A stretch of 64,000 nucleotides of DNA, taken from contig CAJOIX010000003.1 of the NCBI GenBank assembly GCA_905234815.1, forward strand, positions 1-64,000, read 5' to 3'. Both the position numbers and the translations under genes were made by a program. The stretch comes from an uncultured Prevotella sp. Lineage in GTDB: Bacteria; Bacteroidota; Bacteroidia; Bacteroidales; Bacteroidaceae. The notes below the pieces were generated by a model. The model had not been told where the DNA came from. It was given only the letters and a program-made list of their open reading frames with translations, and searched no databases. Positions 1 to 7,833 of the stretch are shown one piece after another (the first letter of the stretch is position 1; each line of letters begins with the position of its first letter).

Positions 1-60
1 TTGGGGTACTTACCCAACACGTTCTGCACATATAACGTGCAGAATATGAGCAAAAAGAAC

Positions 61-95
61 CGAGGCAAGAACCTGTTTTCCAAGTCCTTGCCTCG
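61..95 (-). terminator. Terminator downstream of ppdK
   Basis: A 9-bp perfect stem (CGAGGCAAG with CTTGCCTCG) closes a 17-nt loop. Read on the minus strand it is followed by GTTCTTTTT. It lies about 30 nt past the ppdK stop codon. Confidence 0.75.
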
Positions 96-124
96 TATCT
101 CACTAATTATCAGCATTCTGTAGT

Positions 125-2845
125 TTATTCCTCTACAGCCGCCTGCGCGGCGGCGAGGCGGGCGATGGGTACACGGAAGGGTGAGCAGCTGGCGTAGTTC
201 AAGCCAATCTTGGCGCAGAACTTCACTGAGCTGGGTTCACCACCGTGCTCACCGCAGATACCGGTGCGGAGGTTCGGACGAACGGCACGGCCTTTTTCTA
301 CGGCCATCTTCACCAACTGGCCAACGCCTTTCTGGTCGAGCACCTGGAAGGGGTCAACCTTCAGAATCTTCTTCTCCAGATATACGGGCAAGAAGGATGC
401 GATGTCGTCGCGAGAGTAACCGAAGGTCATCTGTGTCAGGTCGTTGGTACCGAATGAGAAGTACTGTGCCTGTTCGGCGATGCGATCGGCAGTGAGGGCT
501 GCACGAGGAATCTCGATCATGGTACCGATTTCGAATTCAATCTCTGTGCCATATTCTTCAAATACTTCCTTGGCAGTTTTTTCGATGACGCCTTTCTGCT
601 GTTCGAGTTCATGGAGTGTACCGATGAGGGGCACCATGATTTCAGGCTGAGGATTGAAACCTTCCTTCTTCAGTTCGCAAGCGGCACCGAGGATGGCGCG
701 TGTCTGCATGGCTGTAATTTCGGGGAAGGTGATACCCAAACGACATCCGCGATGACCGAGCATGGGGTTGTTCTCTGAGAGGCTGTCAACGCGACGCTTG
801 ATGGTTTCAACGCTAACGCCCATTTCCTTAGCCATGGTTTCCTGACCTGCAAGATCGTGTGGAACGAATTCGTGGAGAGGGGGATCGAGCAGTCGAATGT
901 TGACTGGGAAGCCATCCATAGCCTTCAAGATTCCCTTGAAGTCAGCCTTCTGGTAAGGCAGGAGCTTGGCCAGAGCCTTCTCGCGACCTTCGACAGTGTC
1001 GGAGAGAATCATTTCGCGCATGGCGATAATTTTCTTATCCTCGAAGAACATGTGCTCTGTACGGGTCAGACCGATACCTTTAGCTCCGAAGGCGCGTGCA
1101 ATTTCTGCATCGTGTGGAGTATCGGCATTGGTGCGTACCTGCAACTTGGTATATTTGTCGCAGAGGTCCATCAGTTCTTTAAAGTCGCCACTGAGCTCAG
1201 CAGCCTTTGTTGGCACTTCGCCGGCATAAACCTGTCCGGTGGTACCATTGAGCGAGATGTAGTCACCTTCTTTATATACCACGCCGTCAATTTCAACGGT
1301 CTTCTGGTGGTAGTCAACATTGAGCGAGCCTACACCGCTGACGCAGCATTTACCCATACCGCGAGCCACCACAGCAGCGTGCGATGTCATACCACCACGA
1401 GCGGTGAGGATACCTTCGGCAGCTGCCATACCGGCGAGGTCTTCGGGAGAGGTCTCGATACGCACGAGTACCACTTTGTGACCATCCTCGTGCCATGCTT
1501 TGGCATCGTCGGCGTGGAATACGATCTGACCGCAGGCAGCACCAGGACTGGCGGGCAGACCCTGAGCAATGACTTTAGCCTTCGAGAGAGCCACCTTGTC
1601 AAACACGGGGTGAAGCAGTTCGTCGAGTTTGTTAGGCTCACAGCGCAAGATAGCAGTCTTCTCGTCGATCATTCCTTCGTGGAGCAGGTCGATGGCAATC
1701 TTCACCATGGCAGCACCTGTGCGCTTACCATTGCGGGTCTGGAGGAACCAGAGGTGTCCTTCCTGCACGGTGAACTCCATGTCTTGCATATCGCGATAGT
1801 GTTTTTCCAGGTTTTCCTGAATTTGGTTGAGCTGTGCATAGATTTCGGGCATAGCTTCTTCCATTGAAGGATATTTTGCAACGCGCTCTTCTTCAGAGAT
1901 ACCAGCACGCTGAGCCCAACGCTGACTGCCGAGCTTGGTAATCTGCTGAGGAGTACGGATACCGGCTACCACGTCTTCACCTTGTGCGTTGACGAGGTAT
2001 TCGCCGTTGAACACGTTCTCACCGTTGGCAGCATCGCGGCTGAAGCAAACACCCGTTGCCGAAGTGTCGCCCATGTTACCGAATACCATGGCCATAACCG
2101 AAACGGCTGTTCCCCACTCGTCGGGTATTCCTTCCATCTTACGATAGAGGATAGCGCGTTCGTTCATCCAAGAGCGGAACACGGCGCAGATAGCACCCCA
2201 GAGCTGTTCGATAGGATCGTTGGGGAAGTCTTTGCCTGTGCGCTCTTTGATAGCGGTCTTGAAGAGTACTACGAGTTTCTTCAATTCCTCAACGCTCAGG
2301 TCTTTGTCGAGTTTCACACCACGTTCGGCTTTCACCTTTTCGATGATTTCTTCGAACGGGTCGATGTCTTCTTTGTTCACGGGCTTCATTTCGAGCACCA
2401 CGTCGCCATACATCTGCACGAAGCGGCGATAGGAGTCGTAAACGAAGTGAGGGTTATTGGTTTTGCGCACCATTCCTTCAGCCACTTCGTCGTTCAGACC
2501 AAGGTTGAGGATGGTGTCCATCATGCCTGGCATGGAAGCGCGGGCACCCGAACGCACCGAGACGAGCAAGGGGTTCTCGGCATCGCCAAACTTTGAATTC
2601 ATCAGAACTTCAATGTGCTTCACTGCAGCCATCACATCATCGTTCAGGAGTTCCATGATTTTCTCCTGACCCACCTGATAGTATTCGTTGCAGCAATCAG
2701 TGGTGATGGTGAAACCTGGAGGCACGGGCACGCCAATCAGGTTCATCTCGGCCAGATTAGCGCCTTTACCACCAAGTTGTTCTCTCATGTTTGCGTTACC
2801 TTCAGCTTTTCCGTTACCAAAGGTATACACTCTTTTTTCACTCAT
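125..2845 (-). CDS. ppdK: Pyruvate, phosphate dikinase
   Basis: The cytoplasmic enzyme interconverts pyruvate, ATP and Pi with phosphoenolpyruvate, AMP and PPi, linking glycolysis and gluconeogenesis. The 906 residues match the family's full length. The N-terminal ATP-grasp domain begins with LGGKGANLAEM near residue 24. The swivelling phosphohistidine domain carries GGMTSHAAVVARGMG near residue 484, with the catalytic His close to 489. The C-terminal PEP/pyruvate barrel contains NIRLLDPPLHEF and the catalytic-Cys motif GICGEHGG. The start ATG lies about 50 nt from a TTTG-N19-TAATTTTG promoter. Its first 13 codons and promoter are duplicated upstream of the neighbouring dehydrogenase gene. 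PPi made or used here connects it functionally to the membrane pyrophosphatase at 31.8-34.0 kb. Confidence 0.97.
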   Translation of the reverse strand: MSEKRVYTFGNGKAEGNANMREQLGGKGANLAEMNLIGVPVPPGFTITTDCCNEYYQVGQEKIMELLNDDVMAAVKHIEVLMNSKFGDAENPLLVSVRSGARASMPGMMDTILNLGLNDEVAEGMVRKTNNPHFVYDSYRRFVQMYGDVVLEMKPVNKEDIDPFEEIIEKVKAERGVKLDKDLSVEELKKLVVLFKTAIKERTGKDFPNDPIEQLWGAICAVFRSWMNERAILYRKMEGIPDEWGTAVSVMAMVFGNMGDTSATGVCFSRDAANGENVFNGEYLVNAQGEDVVAGIRTPQQITKLGSQRWAQRAGISEEERVAKYPSMEEAMPEIYAQLNQIQENLEKHYRDMQDMEFTVQEGHLWFLQTRNGKRTGAAMVKIAIDLLHEGMIDEKTAILRCEPNKLDELLHPVFDKVALSKAKVIAQGLPASPGAACGQIVFHADDAKAWHEDGHKVVLVRIETSPEDLAGMAAAEGILTARGGMTSHAAVVARGMGKCCVSGVGSLNVDYHQKTVEIDGVVYKEGDYISLNGTTGQVYAGEVPTKAAELSGDFKELMDLCDKYTKLQVRTNADTPHDAEIARAFGAKGIGLTRTEHMFFEDKKIIAMREMILSDTVEGREKALAKLLPYQKADFKGILKAMDGFPVNIRLLDPPLHEFVPHDLAGQETMAKEMGVSVETIKRRVDSLSENNPMLGHRGCRLGITFPEITAMQTRAILGAACELKKEGFNPQPEIMVPLIGTLHELEQQKGVIEKTAKEVFEEYGTEIEFEIGTMIEIPRAALTADRIAEQAQYFSFGTNDLTQMTFGYSRDDIASFLPVYLEKKILKVDPFQVLDQKGVGQLVKMAVEKGRAVRPNLRTGICGEHGGEPSSVKFCAKIGLNYASCSPFRVPIARLAAAQAAVEE

Positions 2846-2904
2846 AGTTAGGTAAAAGATATTTAAAAATTACACAAATTTGTTTCGATTGTGCAAAATT
2901 ACAA
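2805..2904. repeat. 100-bp direct repeat, copy A (ppdK promoter and first codons)
   Basis: This block matches 3817-3916 at 99 of 100 positions; the only difference is c2894 against t3906. It covers the first 13 codons of ppdK, its leader and its -7 promoter box. The two copies are 1,012 bp apart in the same orientation and flank the dehydrogenase gene. Confidence 0.97.
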
Positions 2905-2924
2905 CCATTTTTTATATCGACAAA
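2894..2924 (-). promoter_or_regulatory. ppdK promoter
   Basis: On the minus strand TTTG (2921-2924) is followed by 19 nt and TAATTTTG (2894-2901), an exact fit to the Bacteroidetes TTTG / TAnnTTTG pattern. The leader is about 40-50 nt. Confidence 0.75.
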
Positions 2925-2988
2925 ACTTATATACAAGAAAAATGCAAACTCCACATTACATTTTGTGAGAGTTTGCCTTTTCTGTTTG

Positions 2989-3762
2989 TCAGATGGTTGT
3001 ATATCCTCCGTCAACGGGAAGCGGTACGCCGTTGACATAACTTGAGGCAGGCGACGCAAGGAAGATGGCCGCAGTGTCAAGTTCGCCCTCGTTTCCGTAG
3101 CGTTCAAGAGGTATGGCTCCCTTGGCATATTGGCGGAACCAATCGGTGTCGAGCGTGTCTTTGGTGAGCGGAGTCCAGAAGTAACCGGGACAGATGGCAT
3201 TGACTGTGATGCCATGTTTACCCCATTCAGCCGCCAGAGCACGGGTTAAATTGACTACGCCACCTTTTGCAGCGTGATAAGGAGAGGATGGTGCTATCTT
3301 GTTGCCTACCAAACCGTACATGGAAGCAATGTTGATAATGCGTCCGTAGCGGGCAGGTATCATGGCACGTTTGGCCACCGCGCGAGCCACTTTAAATGTT
3401 CCGAACAGGTCTATTTGCATTTCATGCTCAAACTGTTCGTCGGTGATATCTTCAGCAGGAGCCACTGCTCCGGTTCCTGCGTTATTGATGAGAATGTCAA
3501 TACGGCCGAAATGTTGCATGACACGCTCGACCATTTCGTCGACCATCTGTGTGCTGGTTACGTCACAACGGATGGGCAACGCTTCAACGCCGAAGTCCTG
3601 ATGAAGCGCAGAGGCAACCTCTTCGAGTTTCTCCATGCGCCGCGCGATGGGAACAATGGCACATCCCTGATTGGCTAATGCTCGTGCCATCTGGACGCCT
3701 AATCCGCCGGAACAGCCGGTAACAATGGCTACCTGACCGCTTAAATCAAAGTAATTCTTCAT
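2989..3762 (-). CDS. Short-chain dehydrogenase/reductase (gluconate 5-dehydrogenase-like)
   Basis: A 257-aa classical SDR oxidoreductase. The NAD(P)-binding motif TGCSGGLG lies near residue 15, NNAG near 90, and the catalytic Ser and YHAAK are in the segment from IINIAS to AAKGG (about 140-165). The C-terminal PVDGGY is typical of the 3-oxoacyl-ACP reductase/gluconate dehydrogenase branch. The substrate cannot be read from sequence. I chose the ATG at 3762 (MKNYFDLSG) because the 13 residues in front of it look like untranslated leader. The gene sits between two copies of the ppdK promoter region and appears to be read from the upstream copy, so it may follow ppdK expression. Deletion by recombination between the repeats would remove it cleanly. 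Confidence 0.9.
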   Translation of the reverse strand: MKNYFDLSGQVAIVTGCSGGLGVQMARALANQGCAIVPIARRMEKLEEVASALHQDFGVEALPIRCDVTSTQMVDEMVERVMQHFGRIDILINNAGTGAVAPAEDITDEQFEHEMQIDLFGTFKVARAVAKRAMIPARYGRIINIASMYGLVGNKIAPSSPYHAAKGGVVNLTRALAAEWGKHGITVNAICPGYFWTPLTKDTLDTDWFRQYAKGAIPLERYGNEGELDTAAIFLASPASSYVNGVPLPVDGGYTTI

Positions 3763-3797
3763 AATTTCGGAGGTTGTTAAGAATAAAAAGTTGTTTT

Positions 3798-3857
3798 TCA
3801 AGTATTCAAAATTTGCGCTTTTCCGTTACCAAAGGTATACACTCTTTTTTCACTCAT
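3798..3857 (-). pseudogene. Truncated ppdK start (19-codon remnant)
   Basis: In the second repeat copy the ppdK start codon and codons 2-13 (ending GNGK) are intact. They run into six foreign codons and a stop. The dehydrogenase ATG follows 35 nt later. The remnant has the reading frame of a leader peptide, but nothing shows it is functional. Confidence 0.8.
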
Positions 3858-3916
3858 AGTTAGGTAAAAGATATTTAAAAATTACACAAATTTGTTTCGA
3901 TTGTGTAAAATTACAA
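3817..3916. repeat. 100-bp direct repeat, copy B
   Basis: Second copy of 2805-2904 (99/100 identical), upstream of the dehydrogenase gene. It carries the leader and -7 box region plus 13 codons of ppdK. Confidence 0.97.
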
Positions 3917-3936
3917 ATAAGTGAGCACAATGCAAA
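3906..3936 (-). promoter_or_regulatory. Duplicated promoter upstream of the dehydrogenase gene
   Basis: The -7 box reads TAATTTTA instead of TAATTTTG because of the single repeat mismatch. A TTTG (3933-3936) lies 19 nt upstream, at the position equivalent to the ppdK -33 box, although the surrounding bases are outside the identical block. Activity is inferred. Confidence 0.5.
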
Positions 3937-3992
3937 AGAAAATATTATTTTATTTTCATTGTCGAACGAGCGTAAATATATTATTCAACTTT

Positions 3993-4131
3993 CTGCAGGA
4001 GTCCAGAAGTTCAGGAGTTGCAGGAGTTCAGAACTAAGAGTTTAGAGTTGAGAGTTTAGAGTTTAGAGTCAGTTCAAAGTTCAAAGTTCAGAGTTCAAAG
4101 TTTAGAGTGAAGAGTTTAGAGTGAAGACAAT
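3993..4131. repeat. Degenerate heptanucleotide tract (AGAGTTT type)
   Basis: Runs of 7-mers such as AGAGTTT, AGAGTTG and AGAGTGA follow a run of GCAGGAGT/TTCAGGAGT-like units. The same heptamer family occurs in reverse complement at 53317-53416. Confidence 0.8.
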
Positions 4132-4207
4132 ACTTATTATAATTAAAGAAGCCAAGCAAATACAAAAATACACAAGATTGTTGCCACGAGCAGCTAAAAT
4201 TTTGTTT

Positions 4208-4224
4208 TTGGCACACAATTTGCA
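4208..4224 (+). promoter_or_regulatory. Sigma-54 (RpoN)-type promoter upstream of htpG
   Basis: TTGGCAC (4208-4214), 5 nt, then TTGCA (4220-4224). GG and GC are 12 bp apart, as required of -24/-12 promoters. It is on the coding strand, about 65 nt before the htpG ATG. I saw no TAnnTTTG box in this gap pointing at htpG. A second TTGGCAC at 4243 lacks a -12 partner. Confidence 0.6.
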
Positions 4225-4289
4225 GTAGTCAAGAGTGTGCATTTGGCACGAAAACACGAGACAAATCAATCAAAAAATACAAAAGAACT

Positions 4290-6347
4290 ATGCAAAAAGG
4301 TAACATTGGAGTAACCACCGAGAACATCTTTCCGGTGATTAAGAAATTTCTTTACAGCGACCATGAAATTTTCCTGCGCGAGATGGTATCGAACGCCGTT
4401 GACGCCACACAGAAGTTGAAAACACTCAGCAAGAGTGGCGACTTCAAGGGCGAGGAGGGCGATCTCTCCGTGCGCCTGACGCTCGACGAGAAGGCTGGCA
4501 CACTCACCATCAGCGACCACGGTATAGGCATGACCGCCGAAGAGATTGACAAATACATCAACCAGATTGCCTTCTCGGGTGTGACCGATTTCCTTGAGAA
4601 ATACAAGGATCAGGCCAACGCCATCATCGGCCATTTCGGACTGGGTTTCTACTCTTCGTTCATGGTGTCGAAGAAGGTGGAAATCCTGACCAAGAGCTGG
4701 CAGGAAGGCGCCAAGGCCGTGCGCTGGACGTGCGACGGTTCGCCCGAATACACCATTGAAGATGCCGAAAAGGCCGACCGCGGTACCGACATCATTCTCC
4801 ACATCGACGACGACTGCAAGGAATTTCTGGAAAAGAGCCGCATTGAATCACTGCTGCAGAAATACTGCAAGTTCCTGCCTGTGCCCGTGGTATTCGGCAA
4901 ACAGCAAGAATGGAAAGACGGAAAAATGCAGGACACCGACCGCGACAACGTGATCAACAACGTGGAGCCGCTCTGGACCAAGACACCCTCAACGCTGAAG
5001 GACGAGGACTACACATCGTTCTACCGCACGCTTTATCCCATGCAGGACGAGCCCCTGTTCTGGATTCACCTGAATGTGGACTATCCGTTCCATCTCACCG
5101 GTGTGCTCTATTTCCCCCGCATACAGTCAAACATCGACCTGCAAAAAGGTAAGATTCAACTCTACTCCAACCAGGTGTTCGTGACCGATCAGGTGGAAGG
5201 CATCGTACCCGACTTCCTGACCCTGCTCCACGGTGTGATCGACTCGCCAGACATCCCGCTCAACGTGAGCCGTTCCTACCTGCAGAGCGACCAGAACGTG
5301 AAGAAAATCTCCACCTATATCACCAAGAAAGTGGCCGACCGCTTGAACTCCATCTTCAAGGAGGACCGCGAGAACTACGAGAAAAAGTGGGACGATGTGA
5401 AAATCTTCATCCACTACGGTATGCTCTCGCAAGACGATTTCTACGACCGCGCCAAGGACTTTGCCCTGTTCAAAGACACCGAGGGAAAATACTACACGCT
5501 CGACGAGTATCGCGACGCCATCAAGGAAGCACAGACCGACAAGGACGGCACACTCGTTTACCTCTATGCCAACAACCGCGATGCAGAATATACCTATATA
5601 AATAACGCGCGCAAGAAGGGTTACAGCGTGCTCCTCTTCGACGGACAGCTCGACACGCCGCTGGCCTCCATGCTCGAACAGAAGCTGGAGAAGACACGTT
5701 TCACACGTGTTGATGCCGACACCATCGACCGCCTCATCCAGAAAGAGGAACAGCGCCAGACCAATCTCTCGGCGGAAGACACTACCCTGCTCACCACCCT
5801 CTTCGCCGAACAACTGCCCCACCTCGAGAAGACGGAATTCCACACCGAAGTGCAAGCCCTGGGCGCAGAAGCTGCTCCCGTGGTCATCACCCAGAGCGAA
5901 TATATGCGACGCATGAAAGACATGAGTCGCTACCAGAGCGGAATGGCCTTCTACGGACAGATGCCCGATATGTATCAGTTCGTGCTCAATGCCGACCACC
6001 CGCTCATTACCGCACAACTCTCCGCTGCCAACACGCAGCTCTCCGCAGAGCTGTCGCCCATCCAGAGCGAACTCAAGGGACTCAATGCCCGTCTGGCCGT
6101 ACTCCAGCAGGAGGCCGACAAGAAGAAGCCCGAGGAAGTGACAGCCGAAGAGAAAGCCGACAAGGAGCAGACGCAAAAGTCTATCGACGAGCAAAAGGCA
6201 CGCCTCAACGAGACCATCCGCAACTACGGCAAAGACAACCAGGCCGTGCACCAGCTCATCGACCTGGCGCTCCTGCAGAACGGTATGCTCCGCGGCGAAG
6301 CACTCAACAAATTCGTTGAACGCTCCATCAGCCTGATCAACAAATAA
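4290..6347 (+). CDS. htpG: Molecular chaperone HtpG (Hsp90)
   Basis: Cytoplasmic ATP-dependent Hsp90 chaperone, 685 aa against about 625 in E. coli. The N-terminal GHKL ATPase domain shows MVSNAVDA (near 32), the DHGIGM motif and GHFGLGFYS. The middle domain has SDIPLNVSRSYLQ-like sequence (here PDIPLNVSRSYLQ). The C-terminal part contains a strongly charged, coiled-coil-like insertion at roughly residues 575-640, rich in Lys, Glu and Gln, which explains the extra length. The ATG at 4290 opens directly on MQKGNIGVTTENIFP, a normal Hsp90 beginning. The upstream sigma-54-type site suggests stress or nutrient control by an enhancer-binding activator, which is an inference. Confidence 0.97.
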   Translation: MQKGNIGVTTENIFPVIKKFLYSDHEIFLREMVSNAVDATQKLKTLSKSGDFKGEEGDLSVRLTLDEKAGTLTISDHGIGMTAEEIDKYINQIAFSGVTDFLEKYKDQANAIIGHFGLGFYSSFMVSKKVEILTKSWQEGAKAVRWTCDGSPEYTIEDAEKADRGTDIILHIDDDCKEFLEKSRIESLLQKYCKFLPVPVVFGKQQEWKDGKMQDTDRDNVINNVEPLWTKTPSTLKDEDYTSFYRTLYPMQDEPLFWIHLNVDYPFHLTGVLYFPRIQSNIDLQKGKIQLYSNQVFVTDQVEGIVPDFLTLLHGVIDSPDIPLNVSRSYLQSDQNVKKISTYITKKVADRLNSIFKEDRENYEKKWDDVKIFIHYGMLSQDDFYDRAKDFALFKDTEGKYYTLDEYRDAIKEAQTDKDGTLVYLYANNRDAEYTYINNARKKGYSVLLFDGQLDTPLASMLEQKLEKTRFTRVDADTIDRLIQKEEQRQTNLSAEDTTLLTTLFAEQLPHLEKTEFHTEVQALGAEAAPVVITQSEYMRRMKDMSRYQSGMAFYGQMPDMYQFVLNADHPLITAQLSAANTQLSAELSPIQSELKGLNARLAVLQQEADKKKPEEVTAEEKADKEQTQKSIDEQKARLNETIRNYGKDNQAVHQLIDLALLQNGMLRGEALNKFVERSISLINK

Positions 6348-6401
6348 ACGTAACAGCATTTTTTGCTTCCAGACGGAACAAAAAAAAGGACGTAACCAGC
6401 C

Positions 6402-6446
6402 AATTAGGACAAACGCGGGAAAGACTCCTTTTCGTTTGTCCTAATT
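6402..6446 (+). terminator. Strong hairpin downstream of htpG
   Basis: A perfect 14-bp stem (AATTAGGACAAACG with its complement at 6433-6446) around a 17-nt loop, 55 nt after htpG. Only a weak T-rich tail follows. It may work as a terminator or protect the mRNA 3' end. Confidence 0.65.
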
Positions 6447-6580
6447 AGCTTCTTACACCCCCGCTTTCTGAAAGCTATGCTTTTGACTTCCAATAGCTAT
6501 GCTTTTGCACGCTAAAAGCTATGCTTTTGAAGCCCGAAAGCATAGCTTTTGAAAACGGATTACTAAACCACTGATATTCA
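6441..6580. repeat. 22-bp-period palindrome element, copy 1
   Basis: Four 16-bp units start at 6470, 6492, 6514 and 6536: three in the AAAAGCTATGCTTTTG orientation, the last inverted. They are separated by 6-bp spacers (acttcc, cacgct, aagccc). The right border TGATATTCA (6572-6580) is 20 bp from the last unit. At the expected left border position is the palindrome CTAATTAG, which overlaps the htpG terminator. Confidence 0.9.
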
Positions 6581-6774
6581 GATGTTTACAATTTCCGATT
6601 TTTCACCATTCAAACTACCCGTGCAGCGCACTCGGTTCAGCGCTTCGCAAGCAGGAAAAATCTTCCCTGTTTCCCTGACCGAAAGCATACATCGAAGGGG
6701 TTTGCCCACAGGGGGGGGTGAGAGGAGTCGGAACAAAAAAATCGTAATTTTATTTTATTTTTCAAAGATTTTTA

Positions 6775-6782
6775 TAATTTTG
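6775..6782 (+). promoter_or_regulatory. Sigma factor gene -7 box
   Basis: TAATTTTG in an AT-rich stretch, about 80 nt before the start codon. No convincing TTTG lies 19-21 nt upstream. Confidence 0.5.
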
Positions 6783-6861
6783 CACCACTTTTTGCGTTAA
6801 TATGAAAGCAAAAAGAAGTTGATATTCAGGAAATTAATTAAAGGAGAAAGTTTTCTACACT

Positions 6862-7734
6862 ATGCGTCAACTAAAGATTCAAAAGAGCATTACCAATCGT
6901 TCCAGTGAAGCACTCGACAAGTATCTTGTTGAGATTGGACGAGCACCGCTTATTTCTATCGACGAAGAGATAGAACTGGCCCAGAAGATTCGCAAGGGCG
7001 GTCCGGAAGGGGAACGCGCCAAGGACAAATTGGTCACTGCCAATCTGCGCTTTGTGGTGTCTGTGGCCAAGCAATATCAGCACCAGGGCCTCACGCTGAC
7101 CGACCTGATTGACGAGGGCAACATCGGACTGATCAAAGCGGCTCAGAAATTTGACGAGACGCGCGGTTTCAAATTCATCTCCTACGCCGTGTGGTGGATT
7201 CGCCAGAGCATCCTGCAGGCCATTGCCGAGCAGAGCCGCATTGTGCGCCTGCCGCTGAATCAGGTGGGCTCGCTCAATAAAATCAACCACGAAATCAACC
7301 GCTTTGAACAAGAGAACCAGCGCCATCCTTCAGTAACGGAACTGGCCGAGGCCACCAATATCGACGAAGAGAAAATTGGCCAGAGCCTCATGGCCGATGG
7401 CCACCACGTGAGCATTGACGCTCCGTTCCAGGACGGTGAAGACAACTGTATGCTCGACGTAATGCCCAGCGGAGAAGACAGCCGTGCAGACCGCGAGGTG
7501 GACCACGAGAGCATGTCGCTCGAACTCGACACCGTGCTCGGCAAAGTGCTCAAAGAGCGCGAAATCACCATCATCAAGAAATGCTTCGGCATAGACTGCC
7601 CCGAACAGGGACTGGAGGAGATTGGCTCACATCTGGGACTGACCCGCGAGCGTGTACGACAGATTCGCGAGAAGAGCATTGCCAAGCTGCGCGACAGCGG
7701 TTACTCCAAGATTCTGATGAAATATCTCGGATAG
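6862..7734 (+). CDS. rpoD: Primary sigma factor RpoD/SigA (Bacteroidetes type)
   Basis: Sigma-70 family factor of 290 aa that directs RNA polymerase to TAnnTTTG promoters. It starts almost directly with region 1.2 and lacks region 1.1, as expected of the Bacteroidetes primary sigma. Region 2 carries GNIGLIKAAQKFDETRGFKF and SYAVWWIRQSI (about residues 88-115). Region 3 follows. Region 4 has the helix-turn-helix LTRERVRQIREKSIAKLR near residue 262. An AAAGGAGAAAG Shine-Dalgarno-like sequence (6840-6850), unusual in this phylum, precedes the ATG by 11 nt. The leader is about 75 nt and includes a tiny upstream ORF. It is transcribed alone and ends at a strong terminator shared with the convergent GH13 gene. 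Confidence 0.96.
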   Translation: MRQLKIQKSITNRSSEALDKYLVEIGRAPLISIDEEIELAQKIRKGGPEGERAKDKLVTANLRFVVSVAKQYQHQGLTLTDLIDEGNIGLIKAAQKFDETRGFKFISYAVWWIRQSILQAIAEQSRIVRLPLNQVGSLNKINHEINRFEQENQRHPSVTELAEATNIDEEKIGQSLMADGHHVSIDAPFQDGEDNCMLDVMPSGEDSRADREVDHESMSLELDTVLGKVLKEREITIIKKCFGIDCPEQGLEEIGSHLGLTRERVRQIREKSIAKLRDSGYSKILMKYLG

Positions 7735-7765
7735 CGGTTCATCCACTCACACCCTTATACATACA

Positions 7766-7805
7766 AAAAAGCGGTAACATCTGCATGCAGACGTTGCCGC
7801 TTTTT
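7766..7805. terminator. Bidirectional terminator between rpoD and GH13 gene
   Basis: A long hairpin with A5GCGG on the left and CCGCT5 on the right encloses the palindrome TCTGCATGCAGA. A- and T-runs on both sides make it suitable for both convergent genes. Confidence 0.85.
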
Positions 7806-7833
7806 ATATTTAAAAATTTAAGAATTTAAAAAT

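Larger units (their letters stand above)
3917..4289. other. Intergenic region between SDR gene and htpG
   Basis: This 373-bp gap between divergent genes holds the -33 box of the SDR promoter, a degenerate heptanucleotide tract (3993-4131) and a sigma-54-type site (4208-4224). I see no ORF or RNA gene in it. Confidence 0.7.
6348..6861. other. Intergenic region between htpG and the sigma factor gene
   Basis: A 514-bp gap holding, in order, the htpG terminator, repeat element 1, about 190 bp with no recognisable feature (6582-6774), the sigma gene promoter, and a leader with a six-residue upstream ORF (MKAKRS, 6802-6822). A G-run (6711-6719) lies in the featureless part. Confidence 0.6.

Noticed and set aside
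22-44. Hairpin near the window start (8-bp stem TTCTGCAC/GTGCAGAA)
   Set aside because: No T-run on either strand and no known gene to the left; its role cannot be judged from this window.
857-1867. 336-codon ORF opposite ppdK
   Set aside because: It overlaps conserved ppdK coding sequence and shows no domain.
4243-4260. Second sigma-54 site (TTGGCACG)
   Set aside because: No TTGC follows at the -12 position.
5127-6359. 410-codon ORF opposite htpG
   Set aside because: Antisense shadow of a conserved chaperone gene.
6470-6551. CRISPR array
   Set aside because: Repeats are spaced regularly, but the spacers are only 6 bp, units switch orientation within an array, and there are no cas genes.
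6582-6800. 72-codon ORF in the htpG-rpoD gap
   Set aside because: It runs through the sigma gene promoter and shows no signal, domain or ribosome site.
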